64,000 nt of DNA from Corynebacterium imitans (GTDB lineage Bacteria > Actinomycetota > Actinomycetes > Mycobacteriales > Mycobacteriaceae): positions 1,313,458 to 1,377,457 of the forward strand of contig NZ_CP009211.1 in assembly GCF_000739455.1 (NCBI RefSeq), written 5' to 3'. The notes beneath the pieces were generated by a model. The model saw nothing but the letters and a program-made list of their open reading frames with translations. It had not been told where the DNA came from and searched no databases. Below are positions 36,561 to 44,731 of the stretch, in pieces; position 1 is the first letter of the stretch, and each line of letters opens with the position of its first letter. The position numbers and the translations under genes are program-made.

Positions 36561-37682
36561 GTGACCGATAAGCCATCCTCCCCCAGCAAGGCCGTCGGCG
36601 TGTACGACACGGCCTACGCCGCCGCGCTCAAGGCGATGTTCCTCCTGCCGCCGGAGCGCATCCACGGCATCATCAATGTCGGATTGCGCGCACTCCACGC
36701 GCTCGGCCCGGTGAACCGACTCGCGGAAAAGGTCGTGCGCGTGCACGACCCGGCGCTCAAGCAGGTCTGCTTCGGCGTCGAATTCCCCGCCCCGCTCGGC
36801 CTTGCCGCCGGGTTTGATAAGAACGCCGACGCGCTCGACGCCTGGGGCGCGCTCGGGTTCGGCTACGCCGAGGTCGGCACCGTCACACCGAAGGCGCAGC
36901 CCGGCAACCCCGCGCCCCGCCTGTTCCGCCTGCCCGCTGACAAGGCGATCTTGAACCGCATGGGCTTTAACAATCGCGGCGCGCTCGCGGCCGCGATTAA
37001 CCTCGATTCGCGCAAGTCGACCGACATCGTGGGCATCAACATCGGCAAGAACAAGACCGCCGAAGACGCTGTCGCCGACTACCGCGCCGGGGCGACTGTG
37101 CTCGGTCCCCTCGCCGACTACCTGGTGGTCAACGTCTCTTCCCCGAACACGCCGGGGCTGCGCGACCTGCAGGCGGTAGAAGAGCTGCGCCCGATCCTGC
37201 AGGTGGTTGCCGAATCAACCAACACCCCGGTGCTGGTGAAGATCGCCCCGGATCTTTCCGACGAGGACATCGACGCGGTCGCCGACCTGGCGTTAGAGCT
37301 CGGCCTGGCGGGCATCGTAGCGACCAACACCACGATTTCCCGCGAGGGCCTTGCCACGCCTGCCGACGAGGTCGAGGCGATGGGCGCCGGAGGCATCTCC
37401 GGTGCCCCGCTCAACGACCGCTCGCTGGAGGTGCTGCGCCGCCTGCACGCACGCGTCGGTGAATCGCTCACGCTGGTCAGCGTCGGCGGGATCAGCACGC
37501 CCGAGCAGGCCTGGGAGCGCATCGCTGCGGGCGCGAGCCTGCTGCAGGGCTACACGGGCTTCATCTACGGCGGGCCTGCCTGGATCCGCCGGATCCACAC
37601 CGGTATTGCCGCGCAAATCAGAGCCCACCGCCTGCGGGATATTTCCCAGGCCGTGGGCTGCGGGTTGCCCTACAAGGGTTAA
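36561..37682 (+). CDS. pyrD: Dihydroorotate dehydrogenase (quinone), class 2
   Basis: Oxidises dihydroorotate to orotate in pyrimidine synthesis, passing electrons to the membrane quinone pool. The 373-residue protein has the class-2 N-terminal membrane-contact helix (about 18-60), FMN-binding [22 protein letters not shown], and the catalytic Ser in [19 protein letters not shown] start at 36561 behind AGGAAG. It follows the lipoprotein gene by 28 nt, so the two are likely co-transcribed. Its stop shares 2 bp with the stop of the convergent membrane gene within a GTTAAC palindrome. Confidence 0.96.
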   Translation: MTDKPSSPSKAVGVYDTAYAAALKAMFLLPPERIHGIINVGLRALHALGPVNRLAEKVVRVHDPALKQVCFGVEFPAPLGLAAGFDKNADALDAWGALGFGYAEVGTVTPKAQPGNPAPRLFRLPADKAILNRMGFNNRGALAAAINLDSRKSTDIVGINIGKNKTAEDAVADYRAGATVLGPLADYLVVNVSSPNTPGLRDLQAVEELRPILQVVAESTNTPVLVKIAPDLSDEDIDAVADLALELGLAGIVATNTTISREGLATPADEVEAMGAGGISGAPLNDRSLEVLRRLHARVGESLTLVSVGGISTPEQAWERIAAGASLLQGYTGFIYGGPAWIRRIHTGIAAQIRAHRLRDISQAVGCGLPYKG

Positions 37683-38035
37683 CGAGGCTGCGGCGTCGTG
37701 CGGCGTAGCACAATGGCGCACAACAAGGCGCCGATGCCCCACAGCGCGGGCCAATAGGCCTGCGTGTAGAAGAGCGTGTACGTGGGCAGCGCCACGCCGA
37801 GCCCGATGAGCACGAGCGCCACAATGAGTGCACCGACCTGCGTGCGCGAGCCCTCCTGCGAGGTGCTCACGGTGGCGAACGCGCCGATGATCACCGCGGC
37901 GATAAGCACAGTGACAGTCTGCAAGGTCATGGCGAACAGCTCCTCGCCGCGGAGCAGGGTTAACACGGTAAACAAGAACAGCGCGGCGGCCAGCGTGATA
38001 AACGCGCCGCCTGCGCGAAGCTGAATTGGGACCAT
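37679..38035 (-). CDS. Small membrane protein, four predicted helices
   Basis: A 118-residue hydrophobic protein starting [12 protein letters not shown] (ATG 38033-38035). Four membrane segments are visible: about residues 10-32, 37-55, 65-83 and 87-107. There is no recognisable catalytic motif and it ends in a basic RRTTPQPR tail. It lies 14 nt after the PEBP gene on the same strand. Corynebacterial proteins of this size and layout are usually annotated as hypothetical membrane proteins; I cannot say more. Confidence 0.75.
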   Translation of the reverse strand: MVPIQLRAGGAFITLAAALFLFTVLTLLRGEELFAMTLQTVTVLIAAVIIGAFATVSTSQEGSRTQVGALIVALVLIGLGVALPTYTLFYTQAYWPALWGIGALLCAIVLRRTTPQPR

Positions 38036-38049
38036 AGGTAGACGTCGAG

Positions 38050-38586
38050 CTAGTTGTTCTCGAACCAACCCCACGCCACGGCGCGACCCAGCGAGTGGAA
38101 GTACAGGTTAAAACCCAGCTGGGTCGGGTTAGCGATCTCCGCGGCCGGCAGCTCCTCGACGTCCACCGCGTGCACCGCGAAGAGGTAGCGGTGCGGGCCG
38201 TGGCCGGCTGGCGGGTTGGCACCGTAGAAGCCGGAGACACCAGCATCGCCCACCAGCTGGGTGGCACCCACGCCCAGGTCTTCCTTTGCGGCATCGCCGG
38301 AAGCCAGGCTCGTCACCGAAACCGGGATGTTAAACGCAGCCCAGTGCCAGAAGCCGGAGCCCGTCGGGGCGTCCGGGTCAAAGCAAGTGATGGCGAGAGA
38401 CTTCGTGCCCTCCGGCAGATCGGACCAGGACAGCTGCGGCGAGGTCGCATTGTCACCGGTCAGGGTGATCGGCAGCTTCTCGCCTTGCGTGAAGTCCTCG
38501 GAGCTCAGCTCGAAAGACGGTAGGTCCTTCAGCGGCGCGTACGGGTCGGGACCAGGGAAACGATCAGATACGTATGAAGCAGTCAT
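38050..38586 (-). CDS. PEBP/YbhB-YbcL family protein
   Basis: Phosphatidylethanolamine-binding-protein fold, cytosolic. The 178-residue form starting MTASYVSDRFPGPDPYAPL shows the ligand-pocket motifs TCFDPDAPTGSGFWHWAAFNIP (named in part: residues about 76-97), with DPDAP and HW, and GPHRYLFAVHAVD. Bacterial members have no settled function; some inhibit kinases or proteases. Two other in-frame ATGs lie 3 and 13 codons upstream and no Shine-Dalgarno decides between them. Confidence 0.88.
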   Translation of the reverse strand: MTASYVSDRFPGPDPYAPLKDLPSFELSSEDFTQGEKLPITLTGDNATSPQLSWSDLPEGTKSLAITCFDPDAPTGSGFWHWAAFNIPVSVTSLASGDAAKEDLGVGATQLVGDAGVSGFYGANPPAGHGPHRYLFAVHAVDVEELPAAEIANPTQLGFNLYFHSLGRAVAWGWFENN

Positions 38587-38649
38587 GCTTCCCATTTGTA
38601 CCTGAAAGGATGTGAACTCCGCCATGTTTTGGCCTAACTCGCCGAAACC

Positions 38650-38745
38650 TCACGGCGTCAGGCTGCGCTGCGTGAAGGCGGGAATCACATCGGTGTCATA
38701 ACGGGCCACATAAAGCAGTCCAAGACGCTTAAGAAACCCCCACAT
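38650..38745 (-). CDS. Possible 31-residue small protein upstream of the PEBP gene
   Basis: An ATG at 38743-38745 opens a 31-codon frame ending in TGA at 38650. It reads MWGFLKRLGLLYVARYDTDV and then IPAFTQRSLTP: a short hydrophobic-basic helix followed by a polar tail. TACAAA lies 8 nt upstream. Composition looks protein-like rather than random, and it points towards the PEBP gene 63 nt downstream. It could also be the degraded end of an older gene. No homolog comes to mind. Confidence 0.3.
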   Translation of the reverse strand: MWGFLKRLGLLYVARYDTDVIPAFTQRSLTP

Positions 38746-38754
38746 GCTGGCGAT

Positions 38755-38784
38755 TTGTACTCTTTGCCGGTGTCGCCCTATAGT
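38755..38784 (+). promoter_or_regulatory. tRNA-Leu promoter
   Basis: TTGTAC (38755-38760), an 18-nt spacer and TATAGT (38779-38784) form a good sigma-A-type promoter. The start would be near 38791, leaving a leader of about 36 nt before the mature tRNA. Confidence 0.6.
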
Positions 38785-38826
38785 AGTGCAAGTGCCCAGC
38801 CGAGAGGCTGAAAACACAAACACCCA

Positions 38827-38912
38827 GCCCGGGTGGCGGAATGGCAGACGCGCTAGCTTGAGGTGCTAGTGTCCTATTAACGGACGTGGGGGTTCAAGTC
38901 CCCCCTCGGGCA
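38827..38912 (+). tRNA. tRNA-Leu (anticodon GAG)
   Basis: Class II tRNA with a long variable arm, 86 nt. Acceptor GCCCGGG pairs with CTCGGGC, discriminator A at 38912. The anticodon stem CTAGC/GCTAG encloses loop TTGAGGT, anticodon GAG, reading CUC and CUU. The T-arm GGGGGTTCAAGTCCCCC is perfect. The 3' CCA is not encoded. Confidence 0.96.
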
Positions 38913-38917
38913 CAACG

Positions 38918-38950
38918 ACCGGCTTCTGAGAAGGAGCCGGTTTTTCTTTT
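38918..38950 (+). terminator. Intrinsic terminator of tRNA-Leu
   Basis: ACCGGCT (38918-38924) pairs with AGCCGGT (38935-38941) and is followed by TTTTTCTTTT. It begins 6 nt after the tRNA and ends 23 nt before the next ATG. Confidence 0.9.
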
Positions 38951-38972
38951 CGTGCAAGGAGAGCTCGACCTT

Positions 38973-39686
38973 ATGGAGTCTGCGGAATCTACGGGCACGC
39001 AGCCGTCGGCAAGCCAAAGGCCCCGGCGTGCTGTGCCAACCGCGACTCCGCAGCGCATTACCGTGGTTGCCCTTGCCGCGCTCGCGTTCTTCGCTGCCTG
39101 GTGGTGGCTGGACGTGCCCTCTTTGACGACGCTGCGCGCCTGGTCCGACTCCACTGGCGCGTGGTTCCCGGTCGTCTTCTGGCTCTTCTACGTCCTGATC
39201 ACGCAGTTTCCTATCCCCCGCACCGTGCTCACGCTCTCTGCGGGCATTCTCTTCGGCACAGGGGCGGGCATCGCGCTGTCGCTGACGGCCACGACCGCCG
39301 CCGCAGTGTTATCCCTGTGCATCGTGCGGGGCTTGCTGCGCGACTGGATCGCGCCGAAGCTCACGCACCCGGCTGTCGAGCAGATCAACCGCCGCCTCGA
39401 GCAGCGCGGGTGGTTGGCGGTGGCGAGCCTGCGCATGATCGCCGGCGTGCCCTTTTCCATCATGAATTACGCCGCCGCGCTCACCCGCGTGCGCGTGCTC
39501 CCCTTCGCCATCGCGACCTTCATCGGCTCCGCGCCCACGACGGTGCTCGGGGTGATCTTCGGCGATACGCTCACCGGCCAGGCCAACCCCTGGGCGATCG
39601 CGGCGCTCGTGGCGCTGGCCATCCTCGGCGTCGGGGGCTTGCTTCTCGACGCTGCGCTACCGACACGCCGCGCACCCCAAAAGTAA
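38973..39686 (+). CDS. TVP38/TMEM64 (DedA-like, VTT domain) membrane protein
   Basis: The 237-residue protein has about six membrane segments and the VTT-domain core: ITQFPIPRTVLTLSAGILFGTGAGIALSLTATT (residues about 82-114) and RMIAGVPFSIMNYAAALTRV (about 158-177). Such proteins act in membrane lipid handling. I start at ATG 38973, 10 nt after AGGAG; the frame stays open upstream but runs through the tRNA terminator and tRNA, so those codons are not used. A GTG at 38952 is a weaker option. The N-terminal 30 residues are polar and probably cytosolic. Confidence 0.87.
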   Translation: MESAESTGTQPSASQRPRRAVPTATPQRITVVALAALAFFAAWWWLDVPSLTTLRAWSDSTGAWFPVVFWLFYVLITQFPIPRTVLTLSAGILFGTGAGIALSLTATTAAAVLSLCIVRGLLRDWIAPKLTHPAVEQINRRLEQRGWLAVASLRMIAGVPFSIMNYAAALTRVRVLPFAIATFIGSAPTTVLGVIFGDTLTGQANPWAIAALVALAILGVGGLLLDAALPTRRAPQK

Positions 39687-39709
39687 AGGCCTGAACACAG
39701 ACCAGGGCG

Positions 39710-39715
39710 TAAAGT
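39710..39715 (+). promoter_or_regulatory. Candidate -10 box (leaderless) of the 188-residue HTH gene
   Basis: TAAAGT ends 7 nt before the ATG at 39723; no Shine-Dalgarno is present. Confidence 0.4.
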
Positions 39716-39722
39716 AGGCTCT

Positions 39723-40289
39723 ATGATTGCCGTCCACGCGAAATACAGGGGTAGGGAGAAAAGCCGCGCGCAGCTCGTGCAGCGCTCGGCCGAGGCGCTG
39801 GCAACGCTGCCGGGGGTTGGCGAGTTCGAGGTCTGCGGCGTCGAGGACATTCGCGCGGACGTGGATTCGCCCGAGGCCGCGCTCAACCTGGTCATGGCGC
39901 TGCTTTCCGACGGCAACTGGGCAATCGGGCTCGGCATCACCGGCCACGGCCGTGCCGTCTACGCGGCGAGCGACGCGGTGGGTACCCGCCCCGCCAAGGT
40001 CAGCGTCGTTGTGGATACCCCCGACCCGAAGACCTTCGCCGCCGATATCGCAGCGACCTTCGCGCTCGTGGGCCACGTGCTGCACAAGCGCACCTTGGAA
40101 GGCCGAGAGGCCACCTCGCTGGTGCGAAGTGGCCTCAATCAAAACGAAGCGGCGGCCGAGCTCGGCATCTCCAAGCAGGCGATGAGCCAGCGCCTCCAGG
40201 CCGCCGGCTGGCAGGCCGAGCAGGCCGGGTGGAAGCTCGCGCTCAACCTGATTACTCAGGCTTCTGCGCCCCCTGCTCTGGATTCTTGA
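39723..40289 (+). CDS. Conserved protein with C-terminal helix-turn-helix
   Basis: A 188-residue protein. The N-terminal 110 residues form an alpha/beta domain with no motif I can name (IAVHAKYRGREKSR, NWAIGLGITGHGRAVYAAS). Residues about 135-162 (GLNQNEAAAELGISKQAMSQRLQAAGW) are a clear helix-turn-helix, so it probably binds DNA. This layout recalls SatD-like actinobacterial proteins. Its last 38 nt overlap the end of the convergent SPFH gene. Target unknown. Confidence 0.75.
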   Translation: MIAVHAKYRGREKSRAQLVQRSAEALATLPGVGEFEVCGVEDIRADVDSPEAALNLVMALLSDGNWAIGLGITGHGRAVYAASDAVGTRPAKVSVVVDTPDPKTFAADIAATFALVGHVLHKRTLEGREATSLVRSGLNQNEAAAELGISKQAMSQRLQAAGWQAEQAGWKLALNLITQASAPPALDS

Positions 40290-41517
40290 TCTCTTCCTGG
40301 GCTGGGTACGGAGCGTAGACGGACGAGGACTGCTCAGGCGCAGCAATCTCGCGGGGCTGCTGGGTGGCCTCCGACGCACCGGAAAGGCCAGCGCTACTTG
40401 GGCTATCCTGCGTCGGGTCCGGGTCGTCGACGTGCTTGTTGGCCACGGCGCGGGCCTCGGCGAGCGCCTTCGCCAGCTCCGGGTCAGTCGAAGTGTCGAA
40501 CCACGAGTCCGTGTCCTCCGACTCCGCCATCTCCTTGGTCTCCTCGTCCACCCGCGCCGGCTCGTAGCGGAACACACCATCCTCGCCCTTGCCTGCGAAG
40601 GCCTGCGCGAACTGCTGCAGCGAGTCGCCGAACTGCGAGGGGATCATCCACATTGTGGCCGCCTCGTTGTCCGCGATCTGTGGCAACTTCTCCAGGTACT
40701 GGTAGGCCAAAAGCTCCGGGGTCACGCCGGAGGACTTCACCGCTGCGTTGACCTTCTGGATCGCGCGGGCCTCACCCTGTGCAGCGAGGTACTTCGCGGC
40801 GCGTTCACCCTCGGCGCGCAGGATCATCGCCTGGCGCTCAGCCTCAGCGCTCAAAATCGCGGCGTGCTTCTCGCCCTCGGCGGACAAAATGCGTGCCTGC
40901 TTCTCACCCTCTGCAGTCTTGATGTCAGATTCACGCTTACCTTCTGCGGTAAGGATCATGGCGCGCTTCTCGCGGTCCGCCTTCATCTGCATCTCCATGG
41001 ACTGCTGGATGCTCGGCGGCGGATCAATCGCCTTGAGCTCCACTCGGCTAATGCGCAGGCCCCACTTACCCGTCGCGGCATCCAACTCGCCGCGCAGGCG
41101 ACGGTTGATGGTCTCACGCGAGGTCAGGGTCTCCTCCAGCGTCATGCCGCCGACCACGTCGCGCAGCGTTGCGGTGGAGATCTGCTCCACGCCGACGAGG
41201 TAGTTGTCCACGCCGTAGATAGCCTTCGCAGGGTCGTTGATCTGGAACGTCACCACCGTGTCAATCGCCACGGTGAGGTTGTCCTGCGTGATCACCGCCT
41301 GGGGCGGGAAAGACACGACGCGCTCACGCGTATCCACGCGCGCACGCACCGAGTCAATGTACGGGATGAGTAAAGTCAGACCCCCGGAAACCGTACGGGT
41401 GTAGCGCCCTAGCCGCTCAATCACGGCGGACTCCCCTTGCGGAATCAGTTTCACGGAGGCGAAGAGCAAGGCCGCCACCAGGGCGATGATGACGACCAAA
41501 ACGATGGTTGCGCCCAT
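40252..41517 (-). CDS. SPFH/band-7 (stomatin/QmcA-like) membrane scaffold protein
   Basis: Membrane-anchored scaffold that assembles into large rings and organises membrane domains. The 421-residue protein has one N-terminal membrane helix (about 3-22), the band-7 domain (about 25-180: IPQGESAVIERLGRYTRTVSGG), then an exact 11-residue repeat in the coiled coil (191-256) and a long Pro/Ser/Glu-rich tail (about 330-421). It directly abuts nfeD (stop and start are adjacent), the classic NfeD-SPFH pair. Confidence 0.92.
   Translation of the reverse strand: MGATIVLVVIIALVAALLFASVKLIPQGESAVIERLGRYTRTVSGGLTLLIPYIDSVRARVDTRERVVSFPPQAVITQDNLTVAIDTVVTFQINDPAKAIYGVDNYLVGVEQISTATLRDVVGGMTLEETLTSRETINRRLRGELDAATGKWGLRISRVELKAIDPPPSIQQSMEMQMKADREKRAMILTAEGKRESDIKTAEGEKQARILSAEGEKHAAILSAEAERQAMILRAEGERAAKYLAAQGEARAIQKVNAAVKSSGVTPELLAYQYLEKLPQIADNEAATMWMIPSQFGDSLQQFAQAFAGKGEDGVFRYEPARVDEETKEMAESEDTDSWFDTSTDPELAKALAEARAVANKHVDDPDPTQDSPSSAGLSGASEATQQPREIAAPEQSSSVYAPYPAQEEIKNPEQGAQKPE
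40750..40947 (-). repeat. Six-copy 11-residue (33-nt) repeat inside the SPFH gene
   Basis: AEG or a variant recurs at residues 191, 202, 213, 224, 235 and 246, exactly 11 apart, in units such as TAEGEKQARIL and SAEGEKHAAIL. Hendecad periodicity gives a right-handed or straight coiled coil. It is imperfect at the DNA level, so it is a protein-level repeat. Confidence 0.85.
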
Positions 41518-41952
41518 TTAGTGTTCCTTCCAGACGACCGCAACAGGGCCGTCGATATCCGCTACTGTGACAATGTCGCCGGCGGCGATCCGCTCGGCAG
41601 GGTCGAGGCACCTCGCTGACCAGATGGAGCCATCCATCCGCACCTGCCCGCCATCCGGCCCGATCGCTTCGATCACTGTCACACGCTGGCCAACCAGCGC
41701 GCGCGGTGAATCGTCATAGACCTGCGGCTGACGGAAACGCTTGTTCAGGTACGGCCGCAAAAAGAGCCAGAACGCTGCGGAGGAGACCACGAATGTGGCG
41801 ATCTCCGCCCACAACGGCACTCCGCCGAGCGCAACTCCTGCAGTGGTCAACGCGCCGGCAGCGAGCATGAGCAGGGTAAACTCCCCCACCGCAAGCTCTA
41901 AAAGCGCGAGGACAGCTGCTGCGACAAACCAAACTAAAGCACCCACGCGCAC
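41518..41952 (-). CDS. NfeD-like membrane protein
   Basis: Short NfeD of 144 residues: two or three membrane segments (about 7-22, 26-45, 50-66) and a C-terminal OB-fold (about 85-144: ALVGQRVTVIEAIGPDGGQVRMDG) that contacts the SPFH partner. It lacks the ClpP-like protease domain of long NfeD proteins. The stop is immediately followed by the SPFH start. It overlaps the end of the DUF3097 gene by 1 nt. Confidence 0.9.
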   Translation of the reverse strand: MRVGALVWFVAAAVLALLELAVGEFTLLMLAAGALTTAGVALGGVPLWAEIATFVVSSAAFWLFLRPYLNKRFRQPQVYDDSPRALVGQRVTVIEAIGPDGGQVRMDGSIWSARCLDPAERIAAGDIVTVADIDGPVAVVWKEH

Positions 41953-42803
41953 TAGGGTACAAGGTCTTGCTTGGACAGATCAGGATTGGTCACAAAATCG
42001 ACCAAGCGCTCGACCGCACCAATCAGCGTGGAGTCCAAATCCCGGAACGTCTCCACAGCGTTGTACACGCGATGCCATCCTTCCTTCGGGTCCGACCACC
42101 CGAGGCGCTTGCACACTCCGGTTTTCCAGTCCTCGCCATATGGCACGTCCGGCCATGCGGGAATGCGCAGCTTCTCCGGCTTCACCGCGGCCCAGATGTC
42201 GATGTAGGGGTGCCCAGTGACCAGGACGTGCTCGCCGACGTGCTCAACCAGCCGCGACTCCTTGGTGCCTTCGATCAGGTGGTCCGCAAGCACGCCGATG
42301 CGGCGTCCGGGGCCCGGCTGAAACTCCTTGAGCCGCTCCGGCAAGTTGTCCAGGCCCTCGAGGTATTCCACCACGACGCCTTCGACGCGCAGGTCGTGGC
42401 CCCATACCTTCTCCACAATCGCCGCGTCGTGGATGCCCTCCACCCAGATCCGGCTGGGCATGGCGACTTTCGCGCGCACATTCTCCACCTTGCGCGAGCC
42501 CGAGTTGGAACGCTTCGGGCCAGTCTCCTGCGGGGGCACGTACCTGGTCAGGGTGACGCGCTGACCCTCCACCAGGAACGCGCCCGGCAGCATCTTGAAC
42601 AGCCGCTCGGTACCGTACCGGTCCTCGAGCCGGACGAAGTCGCCGTCGTAGGTGCGCTCGAATCCGACCACGGCACCAACGAAGTCGTTGCCCACGATTT
42701 CCACGACGATGCCAGGCTCTGCCGGCATCTCCGGGTACACCGGCCGCTTTTTGCGCGCGTGGCCCTGAAAAATGTCTCCTCCGTAGCGGTCATCAAAGCT
42801 CAT
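41952..42803 (-). CDS. DUF3097 family protein
   Basis: A 283-residue protein restricted to actinobacteria. The N-terminal part contains beta-rich RPVYPEMPAEPGIVVEI and the middle holds RIWVEGIHDAAIVEKVWG and IGVLADHLIEG, which resemble a TOPRIM-like fold with acidic residues (Glu, Asp), so a nucleic-acid role is possible. The start is ATG 42801-42803; TAGACT lies 9 nt upstream. No experimental function is known to me. It is divergent from the next gene. Confidence 0.85.
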   Translation of the reverse strand: MSFDDRYGGDIFQGHARKKRPVYPEMPAEPGIVVEIVGNDFVGAVVGFERTYDGDFVRLEDRYGTERLFKMLPGAFLVEGQRVTLTRYVPPQETGPKRSNSGSRKVENVRAKVAMPSRIWVEGIHDAAIVEKVWGHDLRVEGVVVEYLEGLDNLPERLKEFQPGPGRRIGVLADHLIEGTKESRLVEHVGEHVLVTGHPYIDIWAAVKPEKLRIPAWPDVPYGEDWKTGVCKRLGWSDPKEGWHRVYNAVETFRDLDSTLIGAVERLVDFVTNPDLSKQDLVP

Positions 42804-42862
42804 AGTGACCAAAGTCTAACTGGGGCGCACTCACCGCTTTACTCGCCTAGAAAAAGCCCTGC

Positions 42863-42868
42863 TAGGAT
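42863..42868 (+). promoter_or_regulatory. Candidate -10 box (leaderless) of the 246-residue gene
   Basis: TAGGAT ends 7 nt before the ATG at 42876. The same bases contain AGGA, so a weak ribosome site cannot be excluded. Confidence 0.35.
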
Positions 42869-42875
42869 TCGTCGA

Positions 42876-43616
42876 ATGCATTCGCGCGCCGAAGTCTATT
42901 CGCCCCTGCAAAACACCGCCGTGTGGATCGCGGCGTGGCTCTACAACGTCGAGTCCAGCGACGAAACCCTCGACGCCCTGCGTGACCTCGGCGGCAGGCA
43001 CTCATATCTCGGCGGCCCGCTTCTGCCACTGCTTCGCGACATCCGCACTACCGCCGATCTGGATACCCCCGGTCCCGCAGTCCGGCTCATCCTCTGGGGC
43101 CCAGGCCAGGCCCCGGGGCTTCTCGCCGGCAGCCCCGCCATGGAAGCGCTCACCCCCGCCGGCGCGATCGTCGTGCGCGGCCACGACGCCTCGCACATCC
43201 TCGTGCCCCGCTACACCGGCACCACTGTGCAGTGGCGGTGGTTCGAAGAAACCCGCCGCCTGCCCGAGCCCGCGTGGCTCAGCCCCGGGGAGGCCGATGC
43301 GCTGCTTGCCCAGGCCACCAACCAGGCTGCACTGCTTATCGACGCCACGGGCCCCACCCGCCACGATCTCCCCAACCCCCGCCTGACCGTCGGCACACTC
43401 GCCGACTTTTACGACACGCCGGGGCTACCCGCCGGCGTCACCGCGCGGGCGGCCAAGCTGTTTGCACGTGCGGACCAGGTCGCGGCGATCATCGAAACGG
43501 TGACCGACCGGCTCAACGACCACTCCTTCGACCCGCAACTTTTCGCCCTGTGGCGCCACATCCGGACCGCGCGGATGGCAGGCGTGGCCGACGCCGTGCT
43601 TGACTACCAGCGCTAA
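42876..43616 (+). CDS. Conserved hypothetical protein
   Basis: A 246-residue soluble protein starting MHSRAEVYSPLQNTAVW. It contains a predicted alpha/beta part (residues about 60-130) and a helical C-terminus, no signal peptide and no motif I recognise. The frame is open far upstream across the DUF3097 gene on the other strand, but a -10 box and sensible N-terminus favour the ATG at 42876. Corynebacteria carry similar proteins beside hemH. Function unknown. Confidence 0.75.
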   Translation: MHSRAEVYSPLQNTAVWIAAWLYNVESSDETLDALRDLGGRHSYLGGPLLPLLRDIRTTADLDTPGPAVRLILWGPGQAPGLLAGSPAMEALTPAGAIVVRGHDASHILVPRYTGTTVQWRWFEETRRLPEPAWLSPGEADALLAQATNQAALLIDATGPTRHDLPNPRLTVGTLADFYDTPGLPAGVTARAAKLFARADQVAAIIETVTDRLNDHSFDPQLFALWRHIRTARMAGVADAVLDYQR

Positions 43617-43637
43617 TATATGGGAAGCGTGTAAACG

Positions 43638-44690
43638 CTACTGCGGTCGCGCCCCGGTGGGCCGCTGCTGCGGCGCGCAGCAGCCGGGGCGGCACGGGGC
43701 ACCGTTTTCGGTGCAGCCCTGGACGGTGACCGTCGATAAGCTAGCCGGCTCCTCGCCCCGCGCAACTGCTTCGGCGAGATCGACCACCATCGCGGCGAAC
43801 TGCGAAGTCAACCCCACGGTTGCCACGCGGTCGAGGCTGACGCCCTTTGCCTCGCATGCCTGCTTGAGCTCGGTGTCGAGGTCCCAGACCACCTCCATGT
43901 GGTCGGTGATAAACCCGATCGGTACGCAGATGAGGTGCTCCATCCCTGTGTCTGCGAGCTCCTCAGCGCGGTCGACGACGTCGGGTTCCAGCCACGGGGT
44001 GGCGGGGTTGCCGGAGCGGGACTGCCACACAATCTCGTAGTCGCTCACGCCCGCCCGCTCGGCTACGAGGCGGGACGCCTCCGCCACCTGCTGGGAATAG
44101 AGATGCGGGTTGTCGGGCCCACCCGAGGCAAGGTCTGCGGCGTCGGGGACGCTGTGGGCGGTAAAGAGGACGCGGAAGTTTTTACCCTCGGCCCGGTCGA
44201 CTGCGCCCTTGAGCTCGTTCGCAACCTGGTTAACGAAGCGTTCGTTGCCGAAGAACTGCCACAGCTTGGTGAAGTTCACGCTCGGCGCGACCTCGCGCAT
44301 CCGCTCGATATCTTCGTCGTACTGACGGCAGGCGGAGTAGCCACCCCAGGCGCTGGTGGCAAAGACGAGTACCTTGTGCTTGCCGTCTGCGGCGAGCTGT
44401 TTCGCTGTGTCTTCGGCCAGCGGGTGCCAGTTCCGGTTGCCAAAGTAGACAGGAAGGTCAATGCCACGGCTTTTCAGCTCAGCCTCGACGTTGGCGATCA
44501 GCGTGCGGTTCTGCTGGTTGATCGGGCTGACGCCGTCGAAGTGGTAGTAGTGCTCGCCAACCTTGGCCAAGCGCTCCTTGGGGATGCCGCGACCGCGGGT
44601 CACATTCTCCAAAAATGGAAGCACCTCGTCCTTGCCCTCGGGGCCGCCGAAGGAAAGAACGAGGAGTGCATCGTAGTCAGAAAGCTTCAT
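43638..44690 (-). CDS. hemH: Ferrochelatase (coproporphyrin type) with iron-sulfur cysteines
   Basis: Inserts iron into the porphyrin; in actinobacteria the substrate is coproporphyrin III (hence also cpfC). The 350-residue protein has the catalytic His in LFTAHSVPD, the Glu in IGFITDHMEVVWDLD and SWGG-like TSAWGGYSAC. Cys121 plus C-terminal Cys326, Cys333, Cys337 and Cys338 (GCTENGAPCRPGCC) fit a [2Fe-2S] site as in the M. tuberculosis enzyme, although the last spacing differs. TACGAT ends 6 nt before the ATG, so the mRNA may be leaderless. It lies downstream of ripA as in C. glutamicum. Confidence 0.95.
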   Translation of the reverse strand: MKLSDYDALLVLSFGGPEGKDEVLPFLENVTRGRGIPKERLAKVGEHYYHFDGVSPINQQNRTLIANVEAELKSRGIDLPVYFGNRNWHPLAEDTAKQLAADGKHKVLVFATSAWGGYSACRQYDEDIERMREVAPSVNFTKLWQFFGNERFVNQVANELKGAVDRAEGKNFRVLFTAHSVPDAADLASGGPDNPHLYSQQVAEASRLVAERAGVSDYEIVWQSRSGNPATPWLEPDVVDRAEELADTGMEHLICVPIGFITDHMEVVWDLDTELKQACEAKGVSLDRVATVGLTSQFAAMVVDLAEAVARGEEPASLSTVTVQGCTENGAPCRPGCCAPQQRPTGARPQ

Positions 44691-44696
44691 GCCACC

Positions 44697-44702
44697 ATCG
44701 TA
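44697..44702 (-). promoter_or_regulatory. Candidate -10 box of hemH (leaderless)
   Basis: TACGAT on the minus strand ends 6 nt before the hemH ATG, in the 41-nt gap after ripA. Confidence 0.4.
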
Positions 44703-44731
44703 ATGAGCGTGACATGACGCGGTGCCAGTAC

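Noticed and set aside
38886..38972. Upstream start for the TVP38-like gene
   Set aside because: These codons lie in the 3' end of tRNA-Leu and in its terminator, so they would not be on the mRNA.
41967..42875. N-terminal extension of the 246-residue protein by some 300 codons
   Set aside because: The extension runs antisense through the whole DUF3097 gene; a -10 box and a sensible ATG lie at 42863-42878.
43626..43639. Small AGCGT-GTAA-ACGCT hairpin at the hemH stop
   Set aside because: Only 5 bp, overlaps coding sequence and has no T-run; too weak to call a terminator.
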